Source: Streptomyces sp. SKN60 (GTDB lineage: Bacteria; Actinomycetota; Actinomycetes; Streptomycetales; Streptomycetaceae). From it: a stretch of 64,000 nucleotides of DNA. The notes beneath the pieces were generated by a model, which was not told the DNA's origin, did no database searches, and was given only the letters and a program-made list of their open reading frames with translations. The DNA is taken from assembly GCF_026236535.1 (NCBI RefSeq), contig NZ_JAHTMW010000006.1, positions 186,001-250,000 of the forward strand, read 5' to 3'. The position numbers and the translations under genes are program-made. Shown here piece by piece: positions 8,115 to 18,476 of this stretch; positions within the stretch are counted from its first letter, which is position 1, and each line of letters begins with the position of its first letter.

Positions 8115-9062
8115 CTACTTCCCGATTTGCTTGAGGGTCAGGTAGCCGTGCTTGGTCAGGAGCGGCTGCCCCTTGTCGGAGAGGATGTAGTCGATGAACT
8201 TCTTCGCGTCGCCCTTCGGCTGCCCGTTCGTGACCATGAAGAGCGGGCGGCTCATCGGGTACTTGCCGGCGGCGATGTTCTCCATGGACGGGGCGATGCC
8301 GTCGAGGGTGACCACGGCAAGCTTGTCGCGCCCCTCCACGAAGCCGGTCGACAGCGGCGCGACAGCTCCCGGCGTCGACTCGAGCTTGTTCCTGGTCTCC
8401 AGGTTGCCGCCCACGATCGCGAAGTTGCCGGAGTTCGGCGGCGGCGGGGGCTTCTCCCCGTGGTAGAGGTACTTGTCGAGCACCTCGCGCGTGCCGCGCC
8501 CGGGCTCCTTGTCGTAGACGAAGACCGCCAGGTCGGGCCCGCCGACCTGCTTCCAGTTGGTGATCTTCCCCTCGAAGAGACCCTTCACCTGATCGACGGT
8601 CAGGTTCTTGACCCCGGCGTCGGCGACCTGCTTGGTGATGATCACGCCCACGGCGTCGGCGCCGAGCTGCGTGGAGACGTAATCGGTCTTGGGGCTGGCG
8701 GCCTTGTCCTGGTCGGACACCGGCTTCGAGCTCAGCGCGATGTCGATCTGCCCGGCCCCGAGCTGTGAGATCCCACCGGCCGAACCGCCCTGCGTGGCGA
8801 CGGTGATGTTCAGCCCCTGTGCCTTCAGCGCCTCGGCGGCGTCAGCGGCGACGGGCGCCACCGTGGTGGACCCGCTCGCCTGCAGCGCCTTCCCCGCGCC
8901 GCCGCTGGCATCGGCGTTGGCACAGGCAGTCGTGAGCGACGCGATCAGGACCGCTCCCGAAGCGAGATAGGCGAACCGCCGCCGGCTGACCAGACCTGCG
9001 GACCGAGCCCTCCCCATCGTCAAGTCCTGTGGCTGCGACGGAGATTCCATGGTGCGGGACAT
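8115..9062 (-). CDS. pstS: Phosphate-binding lipoprotein, PstS-like
   Basis: 315 residues. The N-terminus has a twin-arginine signal (VSRRRFAYLASG, residues 25-36) and a lipobox ending at Cys47 (LTTAC), so it is probably a Tat-exported lipoprotein. The binding-protein fold starts with GSTTVAPVA and includes SSKPVSDQDK and YDKEPGRGTRE, typical of PstS anion binding. It captures phosphate for the fused permease. The ATG at 9062 has GGGGGAGG seven bases upstream; an earlier start at 9140 lacks a ribosome site, and a later one at Met16 is possible. First gene of the operon; its closeness to arsenic genes suggests a role in keeping phosphate uptake going under arsenate. Confidence 0.87.
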   Translation of the reverse strand: MSRTMESPSQPQDLTMGRARSAGLVSRRRFAYLASGAVLIASLTTACANADASGGAGKALQASGSTTVAPVAADAAEALKAQGLNITVATQGGSAGGISQLGAGQIDIALSSKPVSDQDKAASPKTDYVSTQLGADAVGVIITKQVADAGVKNLTVDQVKGLFEGKITNWKQVGGPDLAVFVYDKEPGRGTREVLDKYLYHGEKPPPPPNSGNFAIVGGNLETRNKLESTPGAVAPLSTGFVEGRDKLAVVTLDGIAPSMENIAAGKYPMSRPLFMVTNGQPKGDAKKFIDYILSDKGQPLLTKHGYLTLKQIGK

Positions 9063-9391
9063 GCAGGGTCCTCCCCCAGTCGGTCTCTGATTCGAACGGA
9101 ATCTAAGCAGCCAGGCGGACGACTGAAAAGCCTCTACCAACTACCGGTTGTACGACTGCCGTTCACATTGTCCCCACTTCTGATACATCTTCCGTTTGCT
9201 TGATCGTTCCTTTACGTGGCCCGGGCAAGCCGGACCGGGCGCTCGGGGGCGGGACGCAGGACTGGTCGACGGCGGTCCCGGGGGCGACGGTCGGCGCTGC
9301 CCGCGGCACGGTCGGGCCGGTACACGTTCCGTACGCCGGCGCTCGGGCGCCACGACCACCCACCGGCTCCCACGATCCCCCGGGTGAGCGG
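9063..9391. other. Intergenic region upstream of pstS
   Basis: 329 bases without a supported gene. The first 150 bases are relatively AT-rich and must hold the pstS promoter on the minus strand. On the plus strand GTTCACATTGT at 9161 resembles one half of a PHO box, but I see no second repeat. The remainder is GC-rich and lies downstream of the glycosyltransferase gene. Confidence 0.5.
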
Positions 9392-10612
9392 TCAGACCTC
9401 CAGCCGGGCGAGGGCGGCAAGCACCGGTGTGACGCCGTCCTCCTCGGCCAGACGCTCGGCCACCGCGCGGGCACGCGCACGGTGGGAGCCGTCCTCCGTC
9501 GCCCGGCGCAGCGCCCGTGCCAGCGCCCCGGAGGTGAGCCGGCGCAGCGGCACCGCCCCGGGGGCGGTGCCCAGCGCGGTCAGCCGGGACGCCCAGAACG
9601 CCGCGTCGAACTGGACCGGCACCGGAACGTTGGGCACCCCCGCCCGCAGGACCGCGCCGGTCGTGCCCGCTCCGGCGTGGTGGACGACGGCGGCCGTCCG
9701 GGGGAACAGCAGGGAGTGCGGCACCTCGTCGACGGTCAGGATGTCGTCGCCCCGGGCGCCGAGCCCCGCCCAGCCCCGCTGGACGATCCCGCGCAGGTTC
9801 GCCGCGCGCAGTGCGGTGACGATCTCGCGGCTCACCCGCTCGGGATCCGGAACGGTGGCGCTGCCCAGACCGACGAAGACCGGCCGGGGCCCGGCCGCGA
9901 GGAAGTCCTCCAGTTCCGGGGACAACCGCCCGGTCTCGTGCGGCCACCAGTAGCCGGACACCTCGAGCCCGGCGGGCCAGTCCCGGGGCCGGGGGACGAC
10001 GACCTCGCTGTAGCCGTGCAGCACCGGCCGCGGCCGTCGCCGGGACCGGCCGTCCGGCGCGAGTCCGTGCCGCCGCAGTGACCGTACGGCGTCGAAGAAC
10101 AGCACATCCACCGAGGCCATGACGGCTCGTCCGCTCAGCCGGTTCCCCACCGTGCCCAGGGACCGCGTTCCGAGGACCGGCGCGGAGAACTCCCCGGTGG
10201 GGTGGAGCGGCTGGAGATGCAGCCCCAGGGCGGGCACCGACAGACCGTCCGCGATGGCGTACCCGAGTGGCCCCAGCGCCCCGCCGACCAGCAGGACGTC
10301 GCCCTCCCGTGCCACCTCCACCAGGGCCGCCGTCATCTCGTCGGCCGCTCCCCGGGCCATGGACGCCAGCCGTAGGAGCTTTCCCGCACCGGTCCTCGCG
10401 TCGTGCAGCCGCCGGCCCTGCGCGGAGTGCAGCTCGGCACGGGGGTCCACCGGCAGTGGACGGAACCGGACCCCCGACCCCGCCGCCAGCGGTTCGAACA
10501 CCTCGTGCGTGGCCAGCGTCACCTCATGGCCCGCCCGTACAAGACCGGCACCCAGACCCGTGTACGGCGCGACATCGCCCCGCGATCCCGCCGTCATCAT
10601 CACGATGCGCAC
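9392..10612 (-). CDS. GT1-family glycosyltransferase (UDP-glycosyltransferase fold)
   Basis: 406 residues with the two-domain GT-B layout. The N-terminal glycine-rich loop is TAGSRGDVAPYTGLG. The C-terminal nucleotide-sugar site is HHAGAGTTGAVLRAGVP (about residues 308-324), with the following QFDAAFWASRL near the catalytic-side loop. This family decorates lipids, sterols, macrolides or other small molecules with a sugar. The acceptor is unknown and no biosynthetic cluster surrounds it. It starts with GTG at 10612; the ribosome-binding sequence (GAGAGGAG) is rather far upstream, so an internal ATG a few codons later is possible. It sits between the phosphate operon and Rhs debris. Confidence 0.85.
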   Translation of the reverse strand: MRIVMMTAGSRGDVAPYTGLGAGLVRAGHEVTLATHEVFEPLAAGSGVRFRPLPVDPRAELHSAQGRRLHDARTGAGKLLRLASMARGAADEMTAALVEVAREGDVLLVGGALGPLGYAIADGLSVPALGLHLQPLHPTGEFSAPVLGTRSLGTVGNRLSGRAVMASVDVLFFDAVRSLRRHGLAPDGRSRRRPRPVLHGYSEVVVPRPRDWPAGLEVSGYWWPHETGRLSPELEDFLAAGPRPVFVGLGSATVPDPERVSREIVTALRAANLRGIVQRGWAGLGARGDDILTVDEVPHSLLFPRTAAVVHHAGAGTTGAVLRAGVPNVPVPVQFDAAFWASRLTALGTAPGAVPLRRLTSGALARALRRATEDGSHRARARAVAERLAEEDGVTPVLAALARLEV

Positions 10613-10640
10613 GCAGCCAGTGTGCCGCAGCTCCTCTCCT

Positions 10641-11243
10641 TCAGCTCGGTTCCGCGCCGTATCGGGCGCGGACCCTGCTCGCGAGACCGGAGCGCGCCTC
10701 GGCGTTCTCGCCGACGGTGACCTCCCACGAGCCGCTGTCGATCGCCTCGAGAACCAGGAGGCATCCTTCGAAGTCGTCCACGGCCAGCCGCTCCGGCGAC
10801 AGGTGCCCGCGGTCCTCGGCCGCCACCAGCAGCAGGTCGAAGAACTGCTGCACCCCTGCGGCGAACTGCCGCACCTAGGTGTAGCCGACGGTCGCCTCGG
10901 CGCAGCCGCCCGGGTCCTGGGTGACGGTGGCCGTGGCGGTGTCCTGGTTGCAGGCGAGGCGGTTCTCCTCGTCCCACACGTACTGGCGCCGTCTGCCGCT
11001 GACGGCGGTGTTCTCTGTGCCCATCAGGTTGCCGTTGGCGTCGTACGCGTGGGTGACCGGGCCGACCTTGCTCGGGGTGTGCGGCCTCGTGGTGTCGTAG
11101 GTGTACGTGTAGGCGTAGCTGGTGCGGTCCTGGACGTCGGCCGGGTTCGTCGGGTCGTCGACCGGTTCGATCGGTCCGGCGGTCCCGCCGGTGGCGGGGA
11201 AGGCGGGGGTGCCGCCGGCGATCTCGTGGTGGGTGATTTGCCG
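10641..11243 (-). pseudogene. Rhs/YD-repeat toxin core remnant joined to an unidentified tail
   Basis: From about 11243 leftwards the frame reads like an actinobacterial Rhs core, with YTYDTTRPHTPSKVG, HAYDANGNLMGT and YVWDEENRL, and stops at TAG 10875-10877 in the middle of the expected repeat. In the same frame, directly after the stop, a 77-codon stretch reads MRQFAAGVQQFFDLL through YGAEPS and ends at 10641. That tail looks like the C-terminal part of a soluble protein, perhaps the immunity partner. Rhs proteins are 1000-2000 residues or more, so this is a fragment. It has no start, no signal and no toxin domain that I can recognise. Confidence 0.6.
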
Positions 11244-11518
11244 CTGCCGGTCGCGTCCGCCGGCTCTCCGTCTCGGCCACTCCGGGCGATGTCCCTGGCC
11301 ATGCCGCCGAAGACGACGGAGTGGCAGGGGGCCACGCCCCACCAGTACGCCTGCCCGGCAAGACCCTTGAGGTGGAAGAGCGCCCGCTGCCGGTACGACA
11401 TCCGGCCTCGATCACCTCCACGCGCCGGAAGCCTGCCGTTCTCCCTTCCCACCCTCTCGATGACCCGCCACAGCGCCTCGGGGCTCGACCCGACGGTGCG
11501 GGAGCGTTCGTCCGCCGC
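11237..11518 (-). pseudogene. Fragment of an unidentified actinobacterial protein
   Basis: A frame open from 11518 to about 11237 reads as normal protein: SSPEALWRVIERVGREN, RQRALFHLKGLAGQAYW, then WGVAPCHSVVFGGMARD. It has no start preceding it (a stop is at 11519-11521) and it gives way at about 11240 to the Rhs frame, which is shifted. I do not recognise the family. It appears to be the inside of a gene captured next to the Rhs remnant, so the two are joined by a deletion or insertion scar. Confidence 0.45.
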
Positions 11519-11846
11519 CTAGAGGCTGCCGCCCGCCCAGTCCGGGTCGGTCGGCAGCGGATCGCTCGGTGCACCCGGCGCCGGCGTCGGGCGGCATCTG
11601 TCAGATCGGCGTGAACTTCACTATCGCAAGGTCGATACTGCCAAAGGGATCGCCCGCCGACTCCCCGCCGGACTGCAGCCACTACCTGACGCCCAGTCAC
11701 CAAAGTCGGCGTTCAGTCAGCATCAGCACCGACAGACGTCGCCACAGACCGCCGTGGAACGCCAAGGTCATCGATCACGCAAACCGGCAATGACCTGCGA
11801 AAACCCAGCTCATGGGCCCATCTGCTAGCCTCCCGAGGAGACACCG
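11519..11846. other. Intergenic region upstream of dhaK
   Basis: 328 bases without a supported gene. It starts with a GC-rich tail of the debris region and becomes AT-richer towards 11600-11830. It should contain the dhaK promoter; a TAGCCT -10-like sequence at 11826 is too close to the start to be convincing. No clear repeats were seen. Confidence 0.45.
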
Positions 11847-12839
11847 TTGAGGATGTTGATCAATGTTCCGGAGACCGTGGTCGCCGACGCCCTGCGCGGC
11901 TTCGCCGCCGCGCATCCCGAGCTGACCGTGGACGTGGAGAACCGGGTCGTGCTGCGGCGTGACGCGCCGGTGGCCGGGCAGGTGGCGCTGGTCTCCGGCG
12001 GGGGCTCGGGGCACGAGCCGTTGCATGCCGGGTTCGTGGGGCCGGGGATGCTCGCGGCGGCGTGTCCGGGCGAGGTGTTCACCAGCCCGGTGCCCGATCA
12101 GATGGTGCGGGCGGCGGCCGCGGTGGACAGCGGGGCCGGGGTGCTGTTCGTCGTCAAGAACTACACCGGTGACGTGCTGAACTTCGAGATGGCGGCGGAG
12201 CTCGCCGAGGACGAGGGCATCCAGGTCGCCAAGGTGCTCGTCGACGACGACGTGGCGGTGACCGACTCGCTCTACACGGCGGGGCGGCGGGGCACCGGCG
12301 CCACCCTGTTCGTGGAGAAGATCGCGGGCGCGGCGGCGGAGGCGGGGGCACCGCTGGAGCGGGTGGAGGCGATCGCCCGCCGGGTGAACGAGCGCTCGCG
12401 CAGTTTCGGGGTGGCGCTGAGCGCCTGTACGACGCCGGCGAAGGGCTCGCCGACCTTCGATCTGCCGGAGGGCGAGCTGGAGTTGGGCATCGGCATCCAC
12501 GGGGAGCCGGGCCGTGAGCGGCGGCCGATGATGACCTCGCGGGAGATCGCGGACTTCGCGGTGGACGCGGTCCTGGACGACCTGCGCCCGCAGGGGCCGG
12601 TGCTCGCGCTGGTGAACGGGATGGGGGCGACGCCGCTCCTTGAGCTGTACGGGTTCAACGCGGAGGTGCAGCGGGTGCTCGGCGAGCGCGGGGTGCCGGC
12701 CGCCCGGACGCTGGTCGGCAACTATGTGACCTCGCTCGACATGGCGGGCTGCTCGGTGACGCTCTGCGAGGCGGACGAGGAGCTGCTGCGGCTGTGGGAC
12801 GCGCCGGTGAGCACGCCGGCGCTGCGCTGGGGACGGTGA
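11847..12839 (+). CDS. dhaK: Dihydroxyacetone kinase, DHA-binding subunit
   Basis: 330 residues, the normal DhaK size. The substrate loop GGGSGHEP (51-58) and the covalent DHA-binding His218 in GIGIHGEPG are present. DhaK holds dihydroxyacetone as a hemiaminal while DhaL transfers phosphate, giving dihydroxyacetone phosphate. A TTG at 11847 follows CGAGGAG at ideal spacing and gives the family N-terminus MRMLINVPE; the ATG at 11853 is the alternative. The gene is ten bases upstream of dhaL. With DhaL and DhaM downstream this is the PTS-coupled, not ATP-coupled, form of the kinase. Confidence 0.95.
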   Translation: MRMLINVPETVVADALRGFAAAHPELTVDVENRVVLRRDAPVAGQVALVSGGGSGHEPLHAGFVGPGMLAAACPGEVFTSPVPDQMVRAAAAVDSGAGVLFVVKNYTGDVLNFEMAAELAEDEGIQVAKVLVDDDVAVTDSLYTAGRRGTGATLFVEKIAGAAAEAGAPLERVEAIARRVNERSRSFGVALSACTTPAKGSPTFDLPEGELELGIGIHGEPGRERRPMMTSREIADFAVDAVLDDLRPQGPVLALVNGMGATPLLELYGFNAEVQRVLGERGVPAARTLVGNYVTSLDMAGCSVTLCEADEELLRLWDAPVSTPALRWGR

Positions 12840-12849
12840 GGGGACGCCC

Positions 12850-13478
12850 ATGAGCGACCAGGAGAAGACGTACGGCGCGGAGTTCTTCCGCGACTGGCTG
12901 ACGGCCGTGGCGGCCGCCGTGGACCGGGAGGCGGACCGGCTGACCGAGCTGGACTCGGCGATCGGGGACGCCGATCACGGGGCCAATCTGAAGCGGGGGT
13001 GCGCGGCGGTGACGGCGGCCCTGGAGAAGGAGCCGCCGGCGACGCCGGGCGCGGTGCTCGTCGCCGCCGGACGGCAGCTGATCTCCACGGTGGGCGGGGC
13101 GTCCGGGCCGCTGTACGGGACGCTGCTGCGCCGTACCGGCAAGGCGCTCGGTGACGCCGAGCAGGTCTCGCGGACCGCGCTCGCCGAGGCGCTGGCGGCC
13201 GGGGTGGCGGCGGTGGCCCAGCTCGGCGGCGCCCAGGTCGGCGACAAGACGATGCTGGACGCGCTGACACCCGCGGCCGAGGCGCTCGGCACCTCGTTCG
13301 CGGCGGCCCGGGAGGCCGCGGAGGCCGGCGCGCTGGCGACCGTACCGCTGCGGGCGCGCAAGGGCCGGGCGAGCTATCTGGGCGAGCGGTCGATCGGGCA
13401 CCAGGATCCGGGGGCGACCTCGTCGGCGCTGCTGTTCGCGGCGCTCGCGGAGACGGCGGAGTCCGCGGAGGTGGCGGG

Positions 13479-13482
<4 letters not shown>
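12850..13482 (+). CDS. dhaL: Dihydroxyacetone kinase, nucleotide-binding subunit
   Basis: 210 residues. The ADP/Mg site motif IGDADHG (about 37-43) supplies the conserved Asp ligands, and the GGASGPLYGTLL loop (about 82-93) is diagnostic of DhaL. In the PTS-dependent system DhaL carries a tightly bound ADP that is rephosphorylated by DhaM and then phosphorylates the substrate on DhaK. It starts ten bases after dhaK and overlaps dhaM by four bases (ATGA), so the three subunits are made together. Confidence 0.95.
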
Positions 13483-16113
<2,631 letters not shown>

Positions 16114-16117
16114 GCGC

Positions 16118-16198
16118 GGGCGCCCGCGGGACCTGCGGGTCCGGCAGGTCCCGCAGGTCCCGCAGGCCCTGCGGATCCCGCGGGACCTGCGGGCGCCC
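16118..16198. repeat. Nested inverted repeats after the fadH-like gene
   Basis: An outer pair GGGCGCCCGC (16118-16127) and GCGGGCGCCC (16189-16198) encloses an inner perfect pair GGGACCTGCGGG (16128-16139) and CCCGCAGGTCCC (16150-16161), plus another direct copy of GGGACCTGCGGG at 16182-16193. The region can fold in several mutually exclusive ways. It probably terminates the fadH transcript. Confidence 0.65.
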
Positions 16199-16259
16199 GC
16201 CGAGCCCTCCGCCCAGCCGTCCGCCGAGCCGTCCGACCGGTCGAACCTAGGATGCGTCC

Positions 16260-16796
16260 ATGTCCCTCCCGCACGCGATCCTGACGGCGCTGCTCGAGAA
16301 GCCGTCCTCCGGCCTCGAACTGACCCGCCGCTTCGACCGGTCCATCGGCTACTTCTGGTCGGCCACGCACCAGCAGATCTATCGCGAGCTCGGCAAGCTG
16401 GAGCAGGCCGGGTACATCCGTGCCCTGCCGGCCCCGGTGCCCGCGCGCGGGCAGAAGAAGGAGTACGAGGTGCTGCCGGCGGGCCGCGCCGAGCTGGCGG
16501 CGTGGGTGGACACCGCCGAGGACCCCAAGCCGATGCGGTCCGGGCTGCTGCTGCGGATGCGGGCCGCGGCGGTGGTCGGAGGCACGGGGCTGCGGGCCGA
16601 GCTGGAACGCCATCTCGCCCTGCACCGGCGGCAGTTGGACGAGTACCTGGAGATCGAGACCCGTGACTTCCCGCCGGAGCGGCGGGCGACCGAGCCCGGC
16701 CGGCTGCGCCATCTGGTGCTGCGCGGCGGGATCGACCTGGAGCGCTTCTGGGTGGAGTGGCTGACCCACGCGATCGGCGAGCTCGCCGCGGAGTGA
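16260..16796 (+). CDS. PadR family transcriptional regulator
   Basis: 178 residues. The N-terminal winged helix (about 3-80) matches PadR: HAILTALLEKPSSGLELTRRFD, then FWSATHQQIYRELGKLEQAGYI and the wing region QKKEYEVLPAGR. The remaining half is the helical C-terminal dimerisation domain of the longer PadR/Vir class. PadR proteins repress genes for aromatic or xenobiotic stress until a small ligand binds. TAGGAT at 16248-16253 is a possible -10 very near the ATG, so the mRNA may be nearly leaderless. Likely targets are the adjacent flavoenzymes on either side, though this is inference. Confidence 0.88.
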   Translation: MSLPHAILTALLEKPSSGLELTRRFDRSIGYFWSATHQQIYRELGKLEQAGYIRALPAPVPARGQKKEYEVLPAGRAELAAWVDTAEDPKPMRSGLLLRMRAAAVVGGTGLRAELERHLALHRRQLDEYLEIETRDFPPERRATEPGRLRHLVLRGGIDLERFWVEWLTHAIGELAAE

Positions 16797-17051
16797 GGGG
16801 GCCGAGGGAACGGGCCGAGTGAGCGGGACGCGCGCCGTCAAGGCCAAGCCCGAGGACCGGCGGCGCAGGCCGGGGCCGGCGGGGCCCGCTGCCCGGACGC
16901 CCGGACGGCGAGGCCCGGTCCCCTGGACGCCCGCCTGGCCCAGTGCCCCGTCGGCCGGATACGCCCCCGTGCGCCCCCGTGCCGCCCGCGACGCGCCCCG
17001 GCCCGGGGTGGATACTGGTGGGTCAACATCTCCATACGCGAAAGGGCGAGG

Positions 17052-18446
17052 ATGACCGACGAGTTGGGACCTCGCAGGACACGTCATGCGGTGGTCGTCG
17101 GGGGAAGTCTCGCGGGTCTGCTGGCCGCGCGGGTGCTGAGCGAGCACGCCGAGCGGGTCACCGTCGTCGAGCGCGACCGTTTCCCGGAACAGGCGGACGC
17201 GCGGCCCGGGGTGCCGCAGGGCCGACACCTGCATGTGCTGATCGAGGGCGGTCAGCAGGCGCTCGACGAGCTGCTTCCCGGGTTCATGAGCGAGCTCGCG
17301 GGGCTTGGCGCGCCGAAGGTCGGGATGCCCGCGGACATGGTGCAGTGGCAGAACGGGCAGTGGTACGCGCGGACCGAGGCCTCGGTGCACTTCTTCGCCG
17401 GGCCGCGCGACCAGCTCGAATGGCTGGTGCGCAAGCGGGTGTTCGCGGATCCCCGGATCGAGCGGATCGAGGGGACCGAGGCGGTGGGCCTGGTCGGCGA
17501 CGCGGAGCGGGTGCGCGGTGTGCTGCTGCGCGAGCGCGGTGCGGGCGCGTCGAAGGAGCCGTATCCGCTGGAGGCGGATCTGGTGGTGGACGCCTCGGGG
17601 CGGTCGACCCGTGCGGCGGACTGGCTGGCGGGGATCGGCGCGGAGGCGCCGCACGAGGAGACCCTGGACACGGGGCTCGCGTACGGCACGCGGATCTTCC
17701 GCTCCCCGGAGCCGGATCCGTCCGTGGACGCGCTCGGCTACTACATCGTGCCGCACCCGGGCCAGGTGTACGGCGGTGTGATCCTGCCGCTGGGCGACGG
17801 GCGGCACGTGGTCACCCTGTCCGGCCTGCGCGGCGACGAACCGCCCACGGACGAGGCGCTGTTCGAGGAGTACGCGCGCCGGCTGCCGCACCCGGTGATC
17901 GGCGACTGGATCGCGAAGGCGGAGCCGCTGACCCCGGTCTACGGCTTCCGCAAGACGGCGAACATCCGCCGCCGCTACGACCGTCCGGGCCGCCGCCCGG
18001 CCGGTTTCCTGGCGACCGGGGACGCGCTGTGCTCCTTCAATCCGATCTACGGGCAGGGCATGGCGGTCGCCGCGATGAGCGCGGTCGCCCTGCGCAAGGC
18101 CCTCGCGGACCCGCGGCGCACGCCGACGACGCGGCGCGTCCAGCGGGCCCTCCTCGACGCCTCCCGCCAGGCCTGGGACATCTCGGCCGGAGCCGACAAG
18201 AAGATGCCGGGCGCGACCGGTGACGCCGCCCGCAGCGGCGCGCTGGACCGCGTGACCGGCTGGTACCTGAAGCGCGTCCAGCAACGCGCCTCCGGCGACC
18301 CGGTGGTCGGCGCCGCCTTCCGCAAGGCCCTGACCCTGACGTCCCCCCTGACGGTCCTGTTCGCACCCCCGGTCCTCCGCTCGGCACTCTTCGGCCCGGT
18401 GCCGGAGACTCCGGCGGAGCCGCCGATGGTGCGGTCGGAGGGCTGA
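17052..18446 (+). CDS. FAD-dependent monooxygenase/epoxidase-like protein
   Basis: 464 residues of the group-A flavin monooxygenase fold. The ADP-binding loop is VVVGGSLAGLLAARVL (about 15-30), the middle has VVDASGRSTRAADWL, and the second FAD motif is FLATGDALCSFNPIYGQGM (about 318-336). Such proteins in actinobacteria resemble squalene-epoxidase-like and polyketide epoxidases, as well as uncharacterised oxidoreductases. Substrate unknown. The ATG at 17052 follows GGGCGAGG. It stands alone between padR and the convergent DUF2252 gene; the 255 bases upstream contain no credible gene. Confidence 0.8.
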   Translation: MTDELGPRRTRHAVVVGGSLAGLLAARVLSEHAERVTVVERDRFPEQADARPGVPQGRHLHVLIEGGQQALDELLPGFMSELAGLGAPKVGMPADMVQWQNGQWYARTEASVHFFAGPRDQLEWLVRKRVFADPRIERIEGTEAVGLVGDAERVRGVLLRERGAGASKEPYPLEADLVVDASGRSTRAADWLAGIGAEAPHEETLDTGLAYGTRIFRSPEPDPSVDALGYYIVPHPGQVYGGVILPLGDGRHVVTLSGLRGDEPPTDEALFEEYARRLPHPVIGDWIAKAEPLTPVYGFRKTANIRRRYDRPGRRPAGFLATGDALCSFNPIYGQGMAVAAMSAVALRKALADPRRTPTTRRVQRALLDASRQAWDISAGADKKMPGATGDAARSGALDRVTGWYLKRVQQRASGDPVVGAAFRKALTLTSPLTVLFAPPVLRSALFGPVPETPAEPPMVRSEG

Positions 18447-18476
18447 CGGCAGAAGGAGGGCGGTGGCTCCGGGTGT

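Noticed and set aside
9161..9182. PHO box before pstS
   Set aside because: Only one GTTCAC-like unit is present, on the wrong strand for a clear tandem repeat.
10600..11703. A 367-codon minus-strand frame over the Rhs debris
   Set aside because: Arg/Pro/Gly-rich shadow frame; the adjacent frames contain recognisable Rhs and protein-like segments.
16819..17055. A 78-codon frame before the FAD monooxygenase
   Set aside because: Composition is Arg/Pro/Gly noise, no ribosome site, no similarity to any protein pattern I know, despite an ATGA overlap with the next gene.
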